This document shows, one piece after another, positions 10,286 to 20,658 of a stretch of 64,000 nt of DNA (position 1 is the first letter of the stretch; each line of letters starts with the position of its first letter). The notes under the pieces are model-generated. The model made no database searches, was not told the origin of the DNA, and was given only the letters and a program-made list of their open reading frames with translations. Where the stretch lies: assembly GCA_030037895.1 (NCBI GenBank), contig JASHPW010000016.1:62001-126000 (forward strand), given 5' to 3'. Origin of the DNA: Xanthobacteraceae bacterium. GTDB taxonomy: Bacteria; Pseudomonadota; Alphaproteobacteria; Rhizobiales; Xanthobacteraceae. Both the position numbers and the translations under genes were made by a program.

Positions 10286-11362
10286 TTATTGCCCGGCGAT
10301 GAATGGCGGTCCGACGGTCCGTACCGGCCCCTGGGCGGCGTCGCTGTTCGCGGCGTTTGTCGTCGCAGGCCCCGCCGGCGTCGCGTTCTGGTCGGGCTGA
10401 CGACCGGCGCGGGCTTTGGCCGGCTTGCCCGAAAGGGGCGGCTGCGGCGCCTGCGAGAGGGCTTTGGCCTTGTCGGCGGTCACGACAATGTCGCCGCTCT
10501 CGAGCGTGGTTGAGTCGTCGGCGTTCTTGAGCGCGTCGGCCCAGCTCTGACCCGGCCGGCGGCATGAGCAGCTCGGGGTGAATTCGCGCCGATAACGAAA
10601 TGCGTTCGGCAATTGCGTATAGGGTTGGCCGCTGATCGTCACCGCCTGGCCGATGTCCTCGCCCGGATTATGGTAAGTGTAGAGTACGGCTTCGGCGGCG
10701 GGACACAGGCGCTGACACGCGCGCTGGTCTTCCGCGAACCGGTCCGGCACCGTCGAGTACGAAATCGGGAAATAATAACCGTCGCAGGTGCGCACGCACA
10801 CCGTGTGATAAGTGCCGGAAGGCGCGCCCTCGCCGCCGGGAATGATCGAGCCGCCGAACAAGGCGTCGAGGAGTCCGCCCGGTCCCGCGGCGGCGGCGGC
10901 GGCGCGATATTGCGGTCCGCAATTGTTCTGCGCCAATTGTTCGATCAGCGCGCGACGCGGTCCCTCCTGATCGTTGCTGTTGCTTTTGAGGCGCTCGAGA
11001 TCGCTCATCATGCGGTCGAGGTTGGCGCGCATCTGCTGGATTTGCGAGTTGAGCGGCGCGCATTGCGGCGACTGTCCCGTGAACAACGCGAAAAATCCGC
11101 CGATTCCCTCGCAGCCGGCGCGCCGGGATTGCTCGACCGTTCGATCGAGATCGGCCTGTTGGGTGGCGACGGCGTCTTCGGCGTGCTTGATCAGATCGGC
11201 GCGCGCCGAAACCGTCACCGCGCGGTCGAATGCCGCAAGCTGGCCCTGGAGGCGCGCGCAAACGGGACTCGACGCCGACTGATCCGGAGCGGTCTGGGCG
11301 GAGGCGGAAAGCGACGCCGCGCCAAGACCGAGCAGGCAGAGTCCGCGCAAGAGCTTGATCAT
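10286..11362 (-). CDS. DUF2865-like secreted protein
   Basis: Signal peptide MIKLLRGLCLLGLGAASLSASAQ; conserved VRTCDGYYFPISYSTVPDRFAEDQRACQRLCP segment; start assigned at 11362. Confidence 0.75.
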   Translation of the reverse strand: MIKLLRGLCLLGLGAASLSASAQTAPDQSASSPVCARLQGQLAAFDRAVTVSARADLIKHAEDAVATQQADLDRTVEQSRRAGCEGIGGFFALFTGQSPQCAPLNSQIQQMRANLDRMMSDLERLKSNSNDQEGPRRALIEQLAQNNCGPQYRAAAAAAGPGGLLDALFGGSIIPGGEGAPSGTYHTVCVRTCDGYYFPISYSTVPDRFAEDQRACQRLCPAAEAVLYTYHNPGEDIGQAVTISGQPYTQLPNAFRYRREFTPSCSCRRPGQSWADALKNADDSTTLESGDIVVTADKAKALSQAPQPPLSGKPAKARAGRQPDQNATPAGPATTNAANSDAAQGPVRTVGPPFIAGQ

Positions 11363-11453
11363 CGAGTGCCGACGCCCGTTCCCAGCCGATCCATTCGAGG
11401 AAGCGACGCAATGGTGACCAAAGTGTGAAGGTGGGATAACCCGCCGCAGTCCG

Positions 11454-12089
11454 TCATTCCGCATCCGGCTGGTTTTCCGGCCGGGCGCGGTCGAAGGCGG
11501 CAAGCGCGCGGCAGGCGGCATCGATGCCGACGATCTTGGGAAATTTGTCCAGCGGCACCTTCAGCCGGCGGGCGTTGTAGACCTGCGGCACCAGGCAAAT
11601 GTCGGCGAGCGTCACCGCGCCGCCGCAGGCGTAGGGCGCGGGCCGGATGAGCGCCTCGAACGCTTCGAAGCCGGCGATGACCCAGTGATGGTACCAGGCG
11701 TCGATTGCGCTCTGCTCCTGGTGCATTTGCTGCTTCAGGTAACGCAGCGGCCCGATATTGTTGAGCGGATGGATGTCGCAGGCGATGATGTCCGCAAGCG
11801 CGCGCGCCTGCGCCCGGGCGATCGGATCCTTGGGCAGGAGCGGCGGATCGGGATGCGTCTCGTCGAGATATTCGATGATGGCGAGCGACTGGATCAGCAC
11901 CTCGCCGTTCGGCGAGACAAGAGCCGGCACGCGCATCTGCGGATTCACCGCGCGGTAGTCCGGCCGTTTGTTGTGGCCGCCGTCTCTGACCAGATGAACC
12001 GGCACCGTCTCGTAGGCGATGCCCTTGAGATTGAGCGCGATGCGCACGCGATACGCGGCAGATGAGCGGAAGAACGAATAGAGCGTCAC
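11454..12089 (-). CDS. maiA: Maleylacetoacetate isomerase (GST family)
   Basis: YSFFRSSAAYRVRIALNLKGIAYETVPVHL N-terminus and GST fold sequence; GTG start at 12089 inferred. Confidence 0.88.
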   Translation of the reverse strand: MTLYSFFRSSAAYRVRIALNLKGIAYETVPVHLVRDGGHNKRPDYRAVNPQMRVPALVSPNGEVLIQSLAIIEYLDETHPDPPLLPKDPIARAQARALADIIACDIHPLNNIGPLRYLKQQMHQEQSAIDAWYHHWVIAGFEAFEALIRPAPYACGGAVTLADICLVPQVYNARRLKVPLDKFPKIVGIDAACRALAAFDRARPENQPDAE

Positions 12090-12173
12090 GGATCGTCCTC
12101 GCGGTTGTCGTTCCGGGGCGCGGGCTCGGCCCGCGGGCCATCGGCCGGAGCCGTCGGCGCGGCCTCGCAATGA

Positions 12174-12749
12174 TTATTCGTCGTCTTCGCCGTCCTGCGC
12201 CTTGGCGACGAGTTGCGTCGATCGCGCGGTGAGCTGCCGCAAGGCGCGGTTGAAGGCGTCGCGGTCGCTTGGCGACAGGATCTCGGTCAGCCGCCGCGCG
12301 AAGTCGAGCGCGTGCGGCGCCAGTTCCTCGTACATGGCGCGCCCGGCGGCGGTGAGCGAAAGGAAGGCTTCGCGCATGTCCTCGCGGTTGGCGCGCCGCG
12401 CCAGCAGCCTGCGCGTCTCCAGGAGCGCGACCGCCCGCGAGACCTTGGTCTTGTGCATGTGGGTGTGCGCGCCGACTGCTTTTGCGGTCATCACGCCGTA
12501 TTGCCCGAGCGTGACCAACACGCGCCATTCCGGGACGCCGATTCCGTAGCGCCGCGAATAGACGCTCGACAGCGCCTGGGAGACGAGGTTCGCCACGACG
12601 TTGAGCTGGTAGGGCAGGAATTGCTCGAGCTTGAGCGGCGCCTGTTCGCTGAGCGTCGCCGCCTCTGCGGCCAAGTCGCTGCATTCGCCTTCGATCGCCC
12701 GTTGATTGCCCATGGCACTATCCGCGGCACCACTTCGGGCGCTGTTCAT
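12174..12749 (-). CDS. MarR family transcriptional regulator
   Basis: Winged-helix MarR-like sequence (VPEWRVLVTLGQYGVMTAKAVGAHTHMHKTKVSRAVALLETRRLLAR); start assigned at 12749. Confidence 0.88.
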   Translation of the reverse strand: MNSARSGAADSAMGNQRAIEGECSDLAAEAATLSEQAPLKLEQFLPYQLNVVANLVSQALSSVYSRRYGIGVPEWRVLVTLGQYGVMTAKAVGAHTHMHKTKVSRAVALLETRRLLARRANREDMREAFLSLTAAGRAMYEELAPHALDFARRLTEILSPSDRDAFNRALRQLTARSTQLVAKAQDGEDDE

Positions 12750-12937
12750 GGACGTGCCTCCAGGGCCGGGGCCCAGCGACGCTACACGCCACGGGCGAAA
12801 CATGAACGAAGTTGCAATGCCGCGCAACGCCGTAACAGGTTCACTTCCCGTTGTCCACCGCGGCTTGGGCTTGCTGGAAACGTCGCAATTCCCTAGGTGA
12901 TGGCGACGACGACAAGAGCGCGTCGGCGAGCAACCCG

Positions 12938-13888
12938 ATGAGCACGGATTTCGCCTCGACTGCGGATTTGGCCGACAAGACAATGACCTTCGATGCCGTC
13001 GGCCCCGGCCTCTACGCCTTCACCGCCGAAGGCGATCCCAATTCGGGGGTCATCGTCGGTGACGACGCGGTGATGGTCGTCGATGCCCAGGCCACGCCGG
13101 TGATGGCCCGCCACGTCATCGATCGGGTTGCGAAAATCACCGCCAAGCCGATCAAATACCTGCTGCTCACGCATTATCACGCCGTGCGCGTGCTCGGCGC
13201 TTCCGCCTATTCCGGCGCGGAAATCCTCGCGTCCGCGGCCACGCGCGCGCTGATCGTCGAGCGCGGCAAGGAGGACATGGCCTCCGAGATCGGCCGTTTC
13301 CCGCGACTGTTCCGCGCGGCCGAGAGCATTCCCGGCCTCACCTTCCCTTCGATCACCTTTCCGGACCAGATGTCGGTGTGGCTCGGCCGGCGCGAGGTGC
13401 GCATCATGCATGTCGGCCGCGGCCACACGGCGGGCGACGTGGTCGCCTTCGTGCCGGACGCCGGCGTGGTGTTTGCCGGCGATCTCGTCGAGTACCGCTC
13501 GGCCTGCTATTGCGGCGACGCGCATTTCACCGACTGGCCGGCGACGCTCGACCGGCTCGCCGAATTTTCCGCCAAGGCGCTGGTGCCGGGCCGCGGCGCG
13601 GCGCTGAGAACGCCGGCCGAGGTCGCCGACGGCATCGCGCTCACTGCGGATTTTCTCACCACGCTCTACGGTGCCGTGACGCAAAGCGTCGGCAAGGACC
13701 GCTCGCTGCGGGAGACCTACGACGAGGCGCGCCGCGTCATGGATCCGAAGTTTGCGAGCTTCGCCATCTACGAGCATTGCCTGCCGTTCAACGTCGCGCG
13801 CGCCTATGACGAGGCGAAGGGCATCGAGCATCCGGCGATCTGGACGGCGGAGCGCGATCGCGCCATGTGGGCGGCGCTCCGCGGCTGA
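12938..13888 (+). CDS. MBL-fold metallo-hydrolase
   Basis: VVDAQATPVMARHVIDRV, LLTHYHAVRVLGAS, VGRGHTAGDVVAFVPDAGVVFAGDLVEYR; start assigned at ATG 12938. Confidence 0.88.
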   Translation: MSTDFASTADLADKTMTFDAVGPGLYAFTAEGDPNSGVIVGDDAVMVVDAQATPVMARHVIDRVAKITAKPIKYLLLTHYHAVRVLGASAYSGAEILASAATRALIVERGKEDMASEIGRFPRLFRAAESIPGLTFPSITFPDQMSVWLGRREVRIMHVGRGHTAGDVVAFVPDAGVVFAGDLVEYRSACYCGDAHFTDWPATLDRLAEFSAKALVPGRGAALRTPAEVADGIALTADFLTTLYGAVTQSVGKDRSLRETYDEARRVMDPKFASFAIYEHCLPFNVARAYDEAKGIEHPAIWTAERDRAMWAALRG

Positions 13889-13893
13889 GCACG

Positions 13894-15495
13894 ATGCGCC
13901 AGGCGATCTACCGCTACGATTATCGGCGCTCGGGCGACCAGGATGCGCGCGCCGTCGTGCGCCATCCGGTGGTCGTGGTCGGAGCGGGCCCGGTCGGGCT
14001 CGCCGCCGCGATCGATCTGGCGCTGCGGCGCGTACCGGTCGTGCTGCTCGACGATGCCGACCGCATCGGGGAGGGCTCGCGCGGCATCTGCTGGTCGAAG
14101 CGCACGCTGGAGATTTTGGATCGGCTCGGCGTCGGCGAGCGCCTGCTCGCCCATGGCGTGACCTGGAAGCTTGGCAAGGTCTTTTGCGGCGACGAGCTTC
14201 TGTTCTCCTTCGACCTCCTGCCGGAGGAGGGCCATAAGATGCCCGCCTTCATCAATCTGCAGCAATTTTATCTGGAAAAGGCGCTGGTCGATCGCGCGCT
14301 GGAGATCGACGGGCTCGATCTGCGCTGGAAGAACCGCGTGGTCGGGCTCGAGTGGCGCAATGACGGCGCACGGCTGACTATCGAAACGCCGCAAGGCCGC
14401 TACCGGCTCGACGCCGACTGGCTCATTGCCGCCGACGGCGCCCGCTCGACGATCCGCGGCCTGCTCGGCCTCGATTTCGCCGGCGTGACCTTCGAGGACA
14501 AATTCCTCATCGCCGACGTGCGCATGGCGGCGGATTTCCCGACCGAACGCCGCTTCTGGTTCGCGCCGACGTTCCATTCCGGCCAATCGGCGCTGATGCA
14601 CCGCCAGCCCGACGACGTCTGGCGCATCGATCTGCAACTCGGCCCCGATGCCGACCCCGAGGCGGAGCAGGAGCCGCGGCGGGTGCGCGCGCGCCTCGAC
14701 AAAGTGCTGGCGCCGCACGCCTACGAGCTGGAATGGGTCTCGATCTATACCTTCAACTGCCGCCGCCTCGACCACTTCGTGCACGGCCGCGTGATCTTCG
14801 TCGGCGATTCCGCGCATCAGGTCTCTCCGTTCGGCGCGCGCGGAGCAAATTCCGGAATCCAGGACGCGGAGAACCTCGCCTGGAAGCTCACCGCGGTGCT
14901 CGCGGGCGACGGCGGCGCGGCGCTCATTGCGAGCTATGACCTTGAGCGCGTCCAGGCCGCGGACGAGAATATCGGCCACTCGACGCGGTCGACCGATTTC
15001 ATGTCCCCGCATTCGGGCGCCGAGCGGCGGCTGCGCGATGCGGTGCTGGCGCTGGCGCCCAAGGCCGAGTTCGCCCGCCGCATGGTGAATTCCGGGCGGT
15101 TGTCGCTGCCCACCGTCTACGATTCACCGCTGTCGACGCCCGATGAAGCGCCTTTTGCCGGCGCCGCCAAGCTCGGCGCGCCGGTGCCCGACGCGCCGCT
15201 TATGCGGCCGGACGGGACCGCGACCCATCTGTTGGAGAACCTGCGCCACGGATTCGAACTCATTCGCGTCACGGACGGCGGCAAAGGCGCCGCCCGCCCG
15301 GACGGTGTCGATGGAATGGCGCTCACCGTCATCGGCGCGGATTTTTTCGACCACAACGGCATTTTCACGCAACGCTTCGACGCGACGCCGGGGGCGACCT
15401 ATTTGGTGCGGCCCGACCAGCATTTGTGCGCGCGGTGGCGCCGCTTCGATCCCGTCGCCGCGGCCCGCGCCCACCGCCGCGCATTGCAGAGGTAG
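13894..15495 (+). CDS. FAD-dependent aromatic-ring-hydroxylating monooxygenase (MhpA/PheA-like)
   Basis: VVVVGAGPVGLAAAIDLALRRVPVVLLDD, GRVIFVGDSAHQVSPFGARGANSGIQDAENLAWKL; 5 nt after the MBL stop. Confidence 0.92.
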   Translation: MRQAIYRYDYRRSGDQDARAVVRHPVVVVGAGPVGLAAAIDLALRRVPVVLLDDADRIGEGSRGICWSKRTLEILDRLGVGERLLAHGVTWKLGKVFCGDELLFSFDLLPEEGHKMPAFINLQQFYLEKALVDRALEIDGLDLRWKNRVVGLEWRNDGARLTIETPQGRYRLDADWLIAADGARSTIRGLLGLDFAGVTFEDKFLIADVRMAADFPTERRFWFAPTFHSGQSALMHRQPDDVWRIDLQLGPDADPEAEQEPRRVRARLDKVLAPHAYELEWVSIYTFNCRRLDHFVHGRVIFVGDSAHQVSPFGARGANSGIQDAENLAWKLTAVLAGDGGAALIASYDLERVQAADENIGHSTRSTDFMSPHSGAERRLRDAVLALAPKAEFARRMVNSGRLSLPTVYDSPLSTPDEAPFAGAAKLGAPVPDAPLMRPDGTATHLLENLRHGFELIRVTDGGKGAARPDGVDGMALTVIGADFFDHNGIFTQRFDATPGATYLVRPDQHLCARWRRFDPVAAARAHRRALQR

Positions 15496-15500
15496 ATACG

Positions 15501-15704
15501 ATGCCGAAGCTCGTCACCGCCGCGCAATTCGCCGATCCCGACGCCGCCTATCGCGCGCTCGCGGACGCGCGCCGCAATCTCTCCGATGCCGCGGCGGCCG
15601 AGCTTGATGCCAGGCTCGTGCTCATCCTCGCCAACCATATCGGCGACCTCGACGTCGTGCGCGAGGCGATCGTGCTGGCAAAAGCGAGCCGAGACGGGCG
15701 CTAG
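15501..15704 (+). CDS. Small DUF2783-like protein
   Basis: 67-aa MPKLVTAAQFADPDAAYRALADARRNLSDAAAAELDARLVLILANHIGDLDVVREAIVLAK; starts 5 nt after the monooxygenase stop. Confidence 0.75.
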   Translation: MPKLVTAAQFADPDAAYRALADARRNLSDAAAAELDARLVLILANHIGDLDVVREAIVLAKASRDGR

Positions 15705-15705
15705 C

Positions 15706-16011
15706 TTAGCGCGCGCACTCGATGGCCACGAAGTTGTCGCAGTCGGCGCCATGGCAGGAGCCGGTCGAGGGAATGGCGCCGGTGATGTCGTCGCGATCGA
15801 CCTTGCGGAACGACAGCGCCTGCGCGAACGCGCGCGAGCGGCAGTAGAAGTTCGCCGCCGCTTCCCCGCAGGGCGCGCCCGTCGCGAGGCAGTGGTCGAT
15901 GCCGTAGCCGTCGGCGTTGGCGGCGATGATGAAGACGCGTTTCTCGGCCTGGGCGGCGGCGGCGCAAAACAGCACGGCGGCGAAAGCGGCGGCGGCAATC
16001 ACGGCACGCAT
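15706..16011 (-). CDS. Small secreted six-cysteine protein of unknown function
   Basis: Signal peptide MRAVIAAAAFAAVLFCAAAAQA followed by a ~80-aa domain with six Cys; start assigned at 16011. Confidence 0.65.
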   Translation of the reverse strand: MRAVIAAAAFAAVLFCAAAAQAEKRVFIIAANADGYGIDHCLATGAPCGEAAANFYCRSRAFAQALSFRKVDRDDITGAIPSTGSCHGADCDNFVAIECAR

Positions 16012-16329
16012 AAATCCCCCCATGCGGCGCTCGACCTGCCACATACCCAGGCGGCAATAAACCCACGTGGCAACAAACACCCACAATGCGACAGCAGGGT
16101 TAAGGTTCCGTTTAACGCCCGCGATCCCGGCGCGATCGGACCATGACTTGACGCGAGAGGCATCCTCGACCATTGTGCGGCCCGTGAACGGCCCCAACCA
16201 TATCTCTCGCGGCATGAGCCGGGAGATTATTCGCTAGCGACACACGCTGGCTGCGGCCGTCTTTTCTCCTCTTCGAGACCCATGGACGCCCGGCCAGCAG
16301 GTCGCAGGCGTATAATTCGATTCGAGGCG

Positions 16330-17748
16330 ATGCAACTCAAACTCTACGATACGCTGACGCGCGCGAAGCGCCCGTTCAAGCCGCTCGATCCGGCCAACGT
16401 GCGCATGTATGTGTGCGGGCCGACGGTCTACGACTTCGCCCATGTCGGCAATGCGCGGCCGGTGATCGTGTTCGACGTGTTGTTCCGCCTCTTGCGCCAC
16501 CTCTACGGCGCCGAGCACGTCACCTATGTGCGCAACATCACCGACGTCGACGACAAGATCATTTTACGCGCGGGCGAAGAGCATCCGGGCCTGCCGCTGA
16601 ACGAGGCGATCCGCAGGGTCACGGAAACGACCGACCGGCAGTTCCACGCGGACGTGGCCGCGCTCGGCTGCCTGCCGCCGACCGCCGAGCCGCGCGCGAC
16701 CGAGCACATTGCCGAGATGCGCGCCATGATCGAGCGGCTCGTCGCCGCCGGCAACGCCTATGTGGCCGAGGACAACGTGCTGTTTCGCGTCGCCTCGATG
16801 CCGGATTACGGGGCGCTGTCGCGCCGCTCGCTCGACGAGATGATCGCCGGCGCCCGCGTCGAGGTCGCGCCCTACAAGCGCGACCCGATGGATTTCGTGC
16901 TGTGGAAGCCGTCAAAGCCGGGCGAGCCGGCGTGGCCGTCGCCCTGCGGCATCGCCGCGCCGGGACGCCCCGGCTGGCACATCGAATGCTCGGCCATGGC
17001 CTGGAAATTTCTCGGCGAGACTTTCGACATTCACGGTGGCGGCATCGACCTCGTGTTTCCCCACCACGAGAACGAGATCGCGCAATCGCGCTCGGCCTTC
17101 CACACGCCGGTCATGGCGAATTTCTGGATGCACAACGGATTTCTCCAGGTCGAAGGCGAGAAGATGGCGAAATCTACGGGAAATTTCGTGACCATTCACG
17201 AGCTGCTGGGCAGCCGAAAATTCGGATCAAATCAATGGCACGGTTACGTGCTCAGGCTTGCGATGCTGATGACACATTATCGCCAGCCGATGGATTGGAC
17301 CGTCGATCGTTTAGTTGAAGCAAGGGAGAATTTGAAAGAATGGATTAACTGCTCTGTCGGTTTTGACGAAGTCGCTGTTCCCATTCCGGAAGAGTTCGTC
17401 AACGCGCTATCAGACGATCTGAACTTTCCGGCCGCATTGAGCTTTGTGCACAGCCTTCATCGAAGCGCCCGTCATCGCACGAATGTCGAAAGATCGAGGG
17501 AGATGGCGGCTATTTTGAAGTGGCTGGGCATTTGGAATGGTGAAAAATCCAACGATGTTTATGACTATGGATGCGACGTTCGACGTGGACCGGCCGAAGA
17601 AGATATTCGACCGTATATAGATGCGCGTGACACTGCGCGAAAAGCAAAGAATTTTGCCGAAGCCGATCGCATCCGCAACGAACTCGCCAAGATGGGCGTG
17701 GTGCTGCACGATACCAAGGACGGCACCACCTGGGAGATTGCGCGATGA
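16330..17748 (+). CDS. cysS: Cysteinyl-tRNA synthetase
   Basis: [50 protein letters not shown]; start at ATG 16330. Confidence 0.97.
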   Translation: MQLKLYDTLTRAKRPFKPLDPANVRMYVCGPTVYDFAHVGNARPVIVFDVLFRLLRHLYGAEHVTYVRNITDVDDKIILRAGEEHPGLPLNEAIRRVTETTDRQFHADVAALGCLPPTAEPRATEHIAEMRAMIERLVAAGNAYVAEDNVLFRVASMPDYGALSRRSLDEMIAGARVEVAPYKRDPMDFVLWKPSKPGEPAWPSPCGIAAPGRPGWHIECSAMAWKFLGETFDIHGGGIDLVFPHHENEIAQSRSAFHTPVMANFWMHNGFLQVEGEKMAKSTGNFVTIHELLGSRKFGSNQWHGYVLRLAMLMTHYRQPMDWTVDRLVEARENLKEWINCSVGFDEVAVPIPEEFVNALSDDLNFPAALSFVHSLHRSARHRTNVERSREMAAILKWLGIWNGEKSNDVYDYGCDVRRGPAEEDIRPYIDARDTARKAKNFAEADRIRNELAKMGVVLHDTKDGTTWEIAR

Positions 17749-18275
17749 CGCCGCGCCCGCAGCCGAAGCTCGCCATGCGGCCGCTGCTGGCCGAGGACGT
17801 GCCGCTCGTGGCGGACATCTTCCGCGCCAGCATCGCCGAGCTGACCGGCGACGATTACAGCGACGCGCAGCAGGAGGCGTGGGCCTCCGCGGCCGATGAC
17901 GAAGAGGCCTTCGCGGAAAAGCTGGCGCGGGAGCTGACATTGGTCGCGACGCTCGGCGGCGCGGTCGTCGGCTTTGCCGCGCTGGCCGAGAATCAACGCC
18001 TCGACATGCTCTACGTGCATCCGGCCGCCGCCGGGCGCGGCGTCGGCGCCATGCTCTGCGACGCGCTGGAAAGACTGGCCGTCGCCCGCGGCAGCAGGGA
18101 GCTCACGGTCGAGGCGAGCGACACGGCGCGCGGCTTCTTCGAGCGGCGCGGTTTTGTCGCGCGCACGCGCAACAGCGTATTGTGCGGCGGCGAGTGGCTC
18201 GCCAACACCACCATGGTGAAGCCGCTCGCCGCCTCTCCCGCAGGCGGGGGAGGAGAAGAAAGGCGGGCGTCATGA
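17745..18275 (+). CDS. GNAT family N-acetyltransferase
   Basis: [27 protein letters not shown] acetyl-CoA binding motif; overlaps both neighbours by 4 nt. Confidence 0.9.
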   Translation: MTPRPQPKLAMRPLLAEDVPLVADIFRASIAELTGDDYSDAQQEAWASAADDEEAFAEKLARELTLVATLGGAVVGFAALAENQRLDMLYVHPAAAGRGVGAMLCDALERLAVARGSRELTVEASDTARGFFERRGFVARTRNSVLCGGEWLANTTMVKPLAASPAGGGGEERRAS

Positions 18276-19864
18276 AGGAGCGCCTTTATCTGTTCGACAC
18301 CACGTTGCGCGACGGCGCGCAGACGAACGGCGTCGATTTCACGCTCGCCGACAAGCTCGCCGTCGCGGGCATGCTCGATGAACTCGGCATCGACTACGTC
18401 GAAGCGGGCTATCCGGGCGCCAATCCGACCGACACGAATTTCTTCTCCGAGCGCCGGCCGCTGCGCGCGCGCGTGACGGCCTTCGGCATGACGCGGCGGC
18501 CGGGCCGCTCGGCGTCCAACGATCCCGGCCTCGCCGCGCTCCTTGCCGCCGAGGCCGACGCCATCTGCTTCGTCGCCAAGTCCTGGGACTATCACGTGCG
18601 CGTCGCACTGGAGACGACCGAGGAGGAGAACCTGTCCTCGATCCGCGACAGCGTGCGCGCCGCCAAGGCCAAGGGTCGTGAGGTGCTGCTCGACTGCGAG
18701 CATTTCTTCGACGGCTACAAGGCCAATCCGGACTATGCGCTCGCCTGCGTGCAGGCGGCCTACGGGGAGGGCACGCGCTGGATCGTGCTGTGCGACACCA
18801 ACGGCGGCACGCTGCCGCACGAGGTCGAGCGCATCGTCGGCGAGGTATGCAAAAAAATTCCCGGCGATCACGTCGGCATTCACGCCCACAACGACACCGG
18901 GCAGGCGGTGGCCAATACGTTCGCCGCCGTGCGCGCCGGCGCGCGCCAGATCCAGGGCACGCTCAACGGCCTCGGCGAGCGCTGCGGCAACGCCGATCTC
19001 GTCTCGATCATCCCGACGCTTAAGCTCAAGAGCGAATATGCGCAAAGGTTCGACACCGGCGTGTCGGACGAGGCGCTTGTCAACATCGCCCGCGTTTCGC
19101 ACGCGCTCGACGATCTCCTGAACCGCGCCGCCGACCGCCACGCGCCCTATGTTGGCGAGAGCGCGTTCGCCACCAAGGCCGGCATCCACGCCTCCGCCAT
19201 CATCAAGGATCCGGCGACCTACGAGCATGTCGCGCCGGAGCGCGTCGGCAACAGGCGCAAGCTCCTCGTCTCCGACCAATCCGGCCGGTCCAACCTCCTC
19301 GCCGAGCTCGGCCGCGTCGGTTTTGCCGTCGACAAGGGCGATCCGCGCCTGTCCCGCCTGCTCGACGAGGTCAAGGAACGCGAGGCGGTCGGCTACGCCT
19401 ACGAAGCGGCCGACGCCTCCTTCGAACTGCTCGCCCGGCGCTTGCTCGGCAAGGTGCCGCGCTATTTCGATGTGGAGAAATTCGACGTGAGCGTCGAGCA
19501 GCGCATCAACGCCAAGGGCGAGCGCGTCACCGTGAGCATGGCGGTGGTGAAGGTGAGGGTGGGCGACGATCTTCTCATCTCGGCGGCCGAAGGCAACGGT
19601 CCGGTCAACGCGCTCGACCTCGCGCTGCGCAAGGACCTCGGCAAATACCAGAGCTACATTACCGGCCTCAAGCTCACCGATTATCGCGTGCGCATCCTCA
19701 ACGCCGGCACGCAGGCGGTGACGCGGGTCTTGATCGAAAGCGCCGACGAGGGCGGCGAGCACTGGACGACGATCGGCGTGTCGCCGAACATCATCGACGC
19801 GTCATTCCAGGCGCTGATGGATTCGATCGTCTATAAGCTCATGAAGTCCGGCGCGCCGGCGTGA
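18272..19864 (+). CDS. cimA: Citramalate synthase
   Basis: [86 protein letters not shown]-terminal LeuA-like regulatory region. Confidence 0.95.
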   Translation: MKERLYLFDTTLRDGAQTNGVDFTLADKLAVAGMLDELGIDYVEAGYPGANPTDTNFFSERRPLRARVTAFGMTRRPGRSASNDPGLAALLAAEADAICFVAKSWDYHVRVALETTEEENLSSIRDSVRAAKAKGREVLLDCEHFFDGYKANPDYALACVQAAYGEGTRWIVLCDTNGGTLPHEVERIVGEVCKKIPGDHVGIHAHNDTGQAVANTFAAVRAGARQIQGTLNGLGERCGNADLVSIIPTLKLKSEYAQRFDTGVSDEALVNIARVSHALDDLLNRAADRHAPYVGESAFATKAGIHASAIIKDPATYEHVAPERVGNRRKLLVSDQSGRSNLLAELGRVGFAVDKGDPRLSRLLDEVKEREAVGYAYEAADASFELLARRLLGKVPRYFDVEKFDVSVEQRINAKGERVTVSMAVVKVRVGDDLLISAAEGNGPVNALDLALRKDLGKYQSYITGLKLTDYRVRILNAGTQAVTRVLIESADEGGEHWTTIGVSPNIIDASFQALMDSIVYKLMKSGAPA

Positions 19865-19874
19865 GGGACATGGG

Positions 19875-19919
19875 TCCGTCATTCCGGCCCGCGGCTTCGG
19901 CGCACCCCGGAGCGACGGA
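19875..19919. repeat. Imperfect inverted repeat between convergent cimA and LOG genes (bidirectional terminator candidate)
   Basis: TCCGTCATTCCGG (19875-19887)/CCGGAGCGACGGA (19907-19919), 2 mismatches. Confidence 0.6.
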
Positions 19920-20525
19920 TCACATCCGCCCGGCCGGCACCGCCATCGTCGTTTCCGCCTCGGTCAGCGTCCGGGCGGCCGCGCGCAACTTGGGCAGGAT
20001 CTCCTCTACGCGGTCGGCGACCAGGAGATCGACGCCGCGCGCCGGTTCCGGCACCAGGCCGCGACTGCGCATGTGGGCGATAAGCGCCAGCAGCGGCTCC
20101 CAGAAACCGTGGATATTTGCGACCAGGATCGGCTTCTTGTGGCGGCCGAGCTGGGCCCAGGTCATCTGCTCGACCAGCTCCTCCAGCGTGCCGAGGCCGC
20201 CGGGCAAGGCAACGAAGGCGTCGGCGTGCTCGAACATCGTGCGCTTGCGCTCGTGCATGTCGCGGGTGACGATCAGCTCCTGCTTGAGCCGCCGCGGCCG
20301 CTCGTGCGCGGTCAGAAACTCCGGGATGACGCCGGTCACTTCGCCGCCGTGCGCGATCACGGCGCCGGCGAGCGTCCCCATAAGCCCGATCGAGCCGCCG
20401 CCATAGACCAGCCGGATGTCGTTTTCGGCGAGGATTTTGCCGAACGCGCGCGCCGTCTCGGCGAACGCCGGGTCGGTGCCCGGGCTCGATCCGCAATAGA
20501 CGCACAGCGCCTTGATTTTGTTCAT
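19920..20525 (-). CDS. LOG family protein (TIGR00730-type Rossmann fold, cytokinin-nucleotide phosphoribohydrolase family)
   Basis: VYCGSSPG, LVYGGGSIGLMG, PGGLGTLEELVEQMTWAQLG. Confidence 0.93.
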   Translation of the reverse strand: MNKIKALCVYCGSSPGTDPAFAETARAFGKILAENDIRLVYGGGSIGLMGTLAGAVIAHGGEVTGVIPEFLTAHERPRRLKQELIVTRDMHERKRTMFEHADAFVALPGGLGTLEELVEQMTWAQLGRHKKPILVANIHGFWEPLLALIAHMRSRGLVPEPARGVDLLVADRVEEILPKLRAAARTLTEAETTMAVPAGRM

Positions 20526-20658
20526 GGAGTCACACTGATGCGACGCTAGATGTGGCGTCGATTCGATCGAACCGCAAGCTTTTGGCGGCGGCAAGGCGCG
20601 CTGCAGGCCGGTGCGGAGGCCGGAAAAAGTCTCTATATGACGATCTCGATACGACGAT

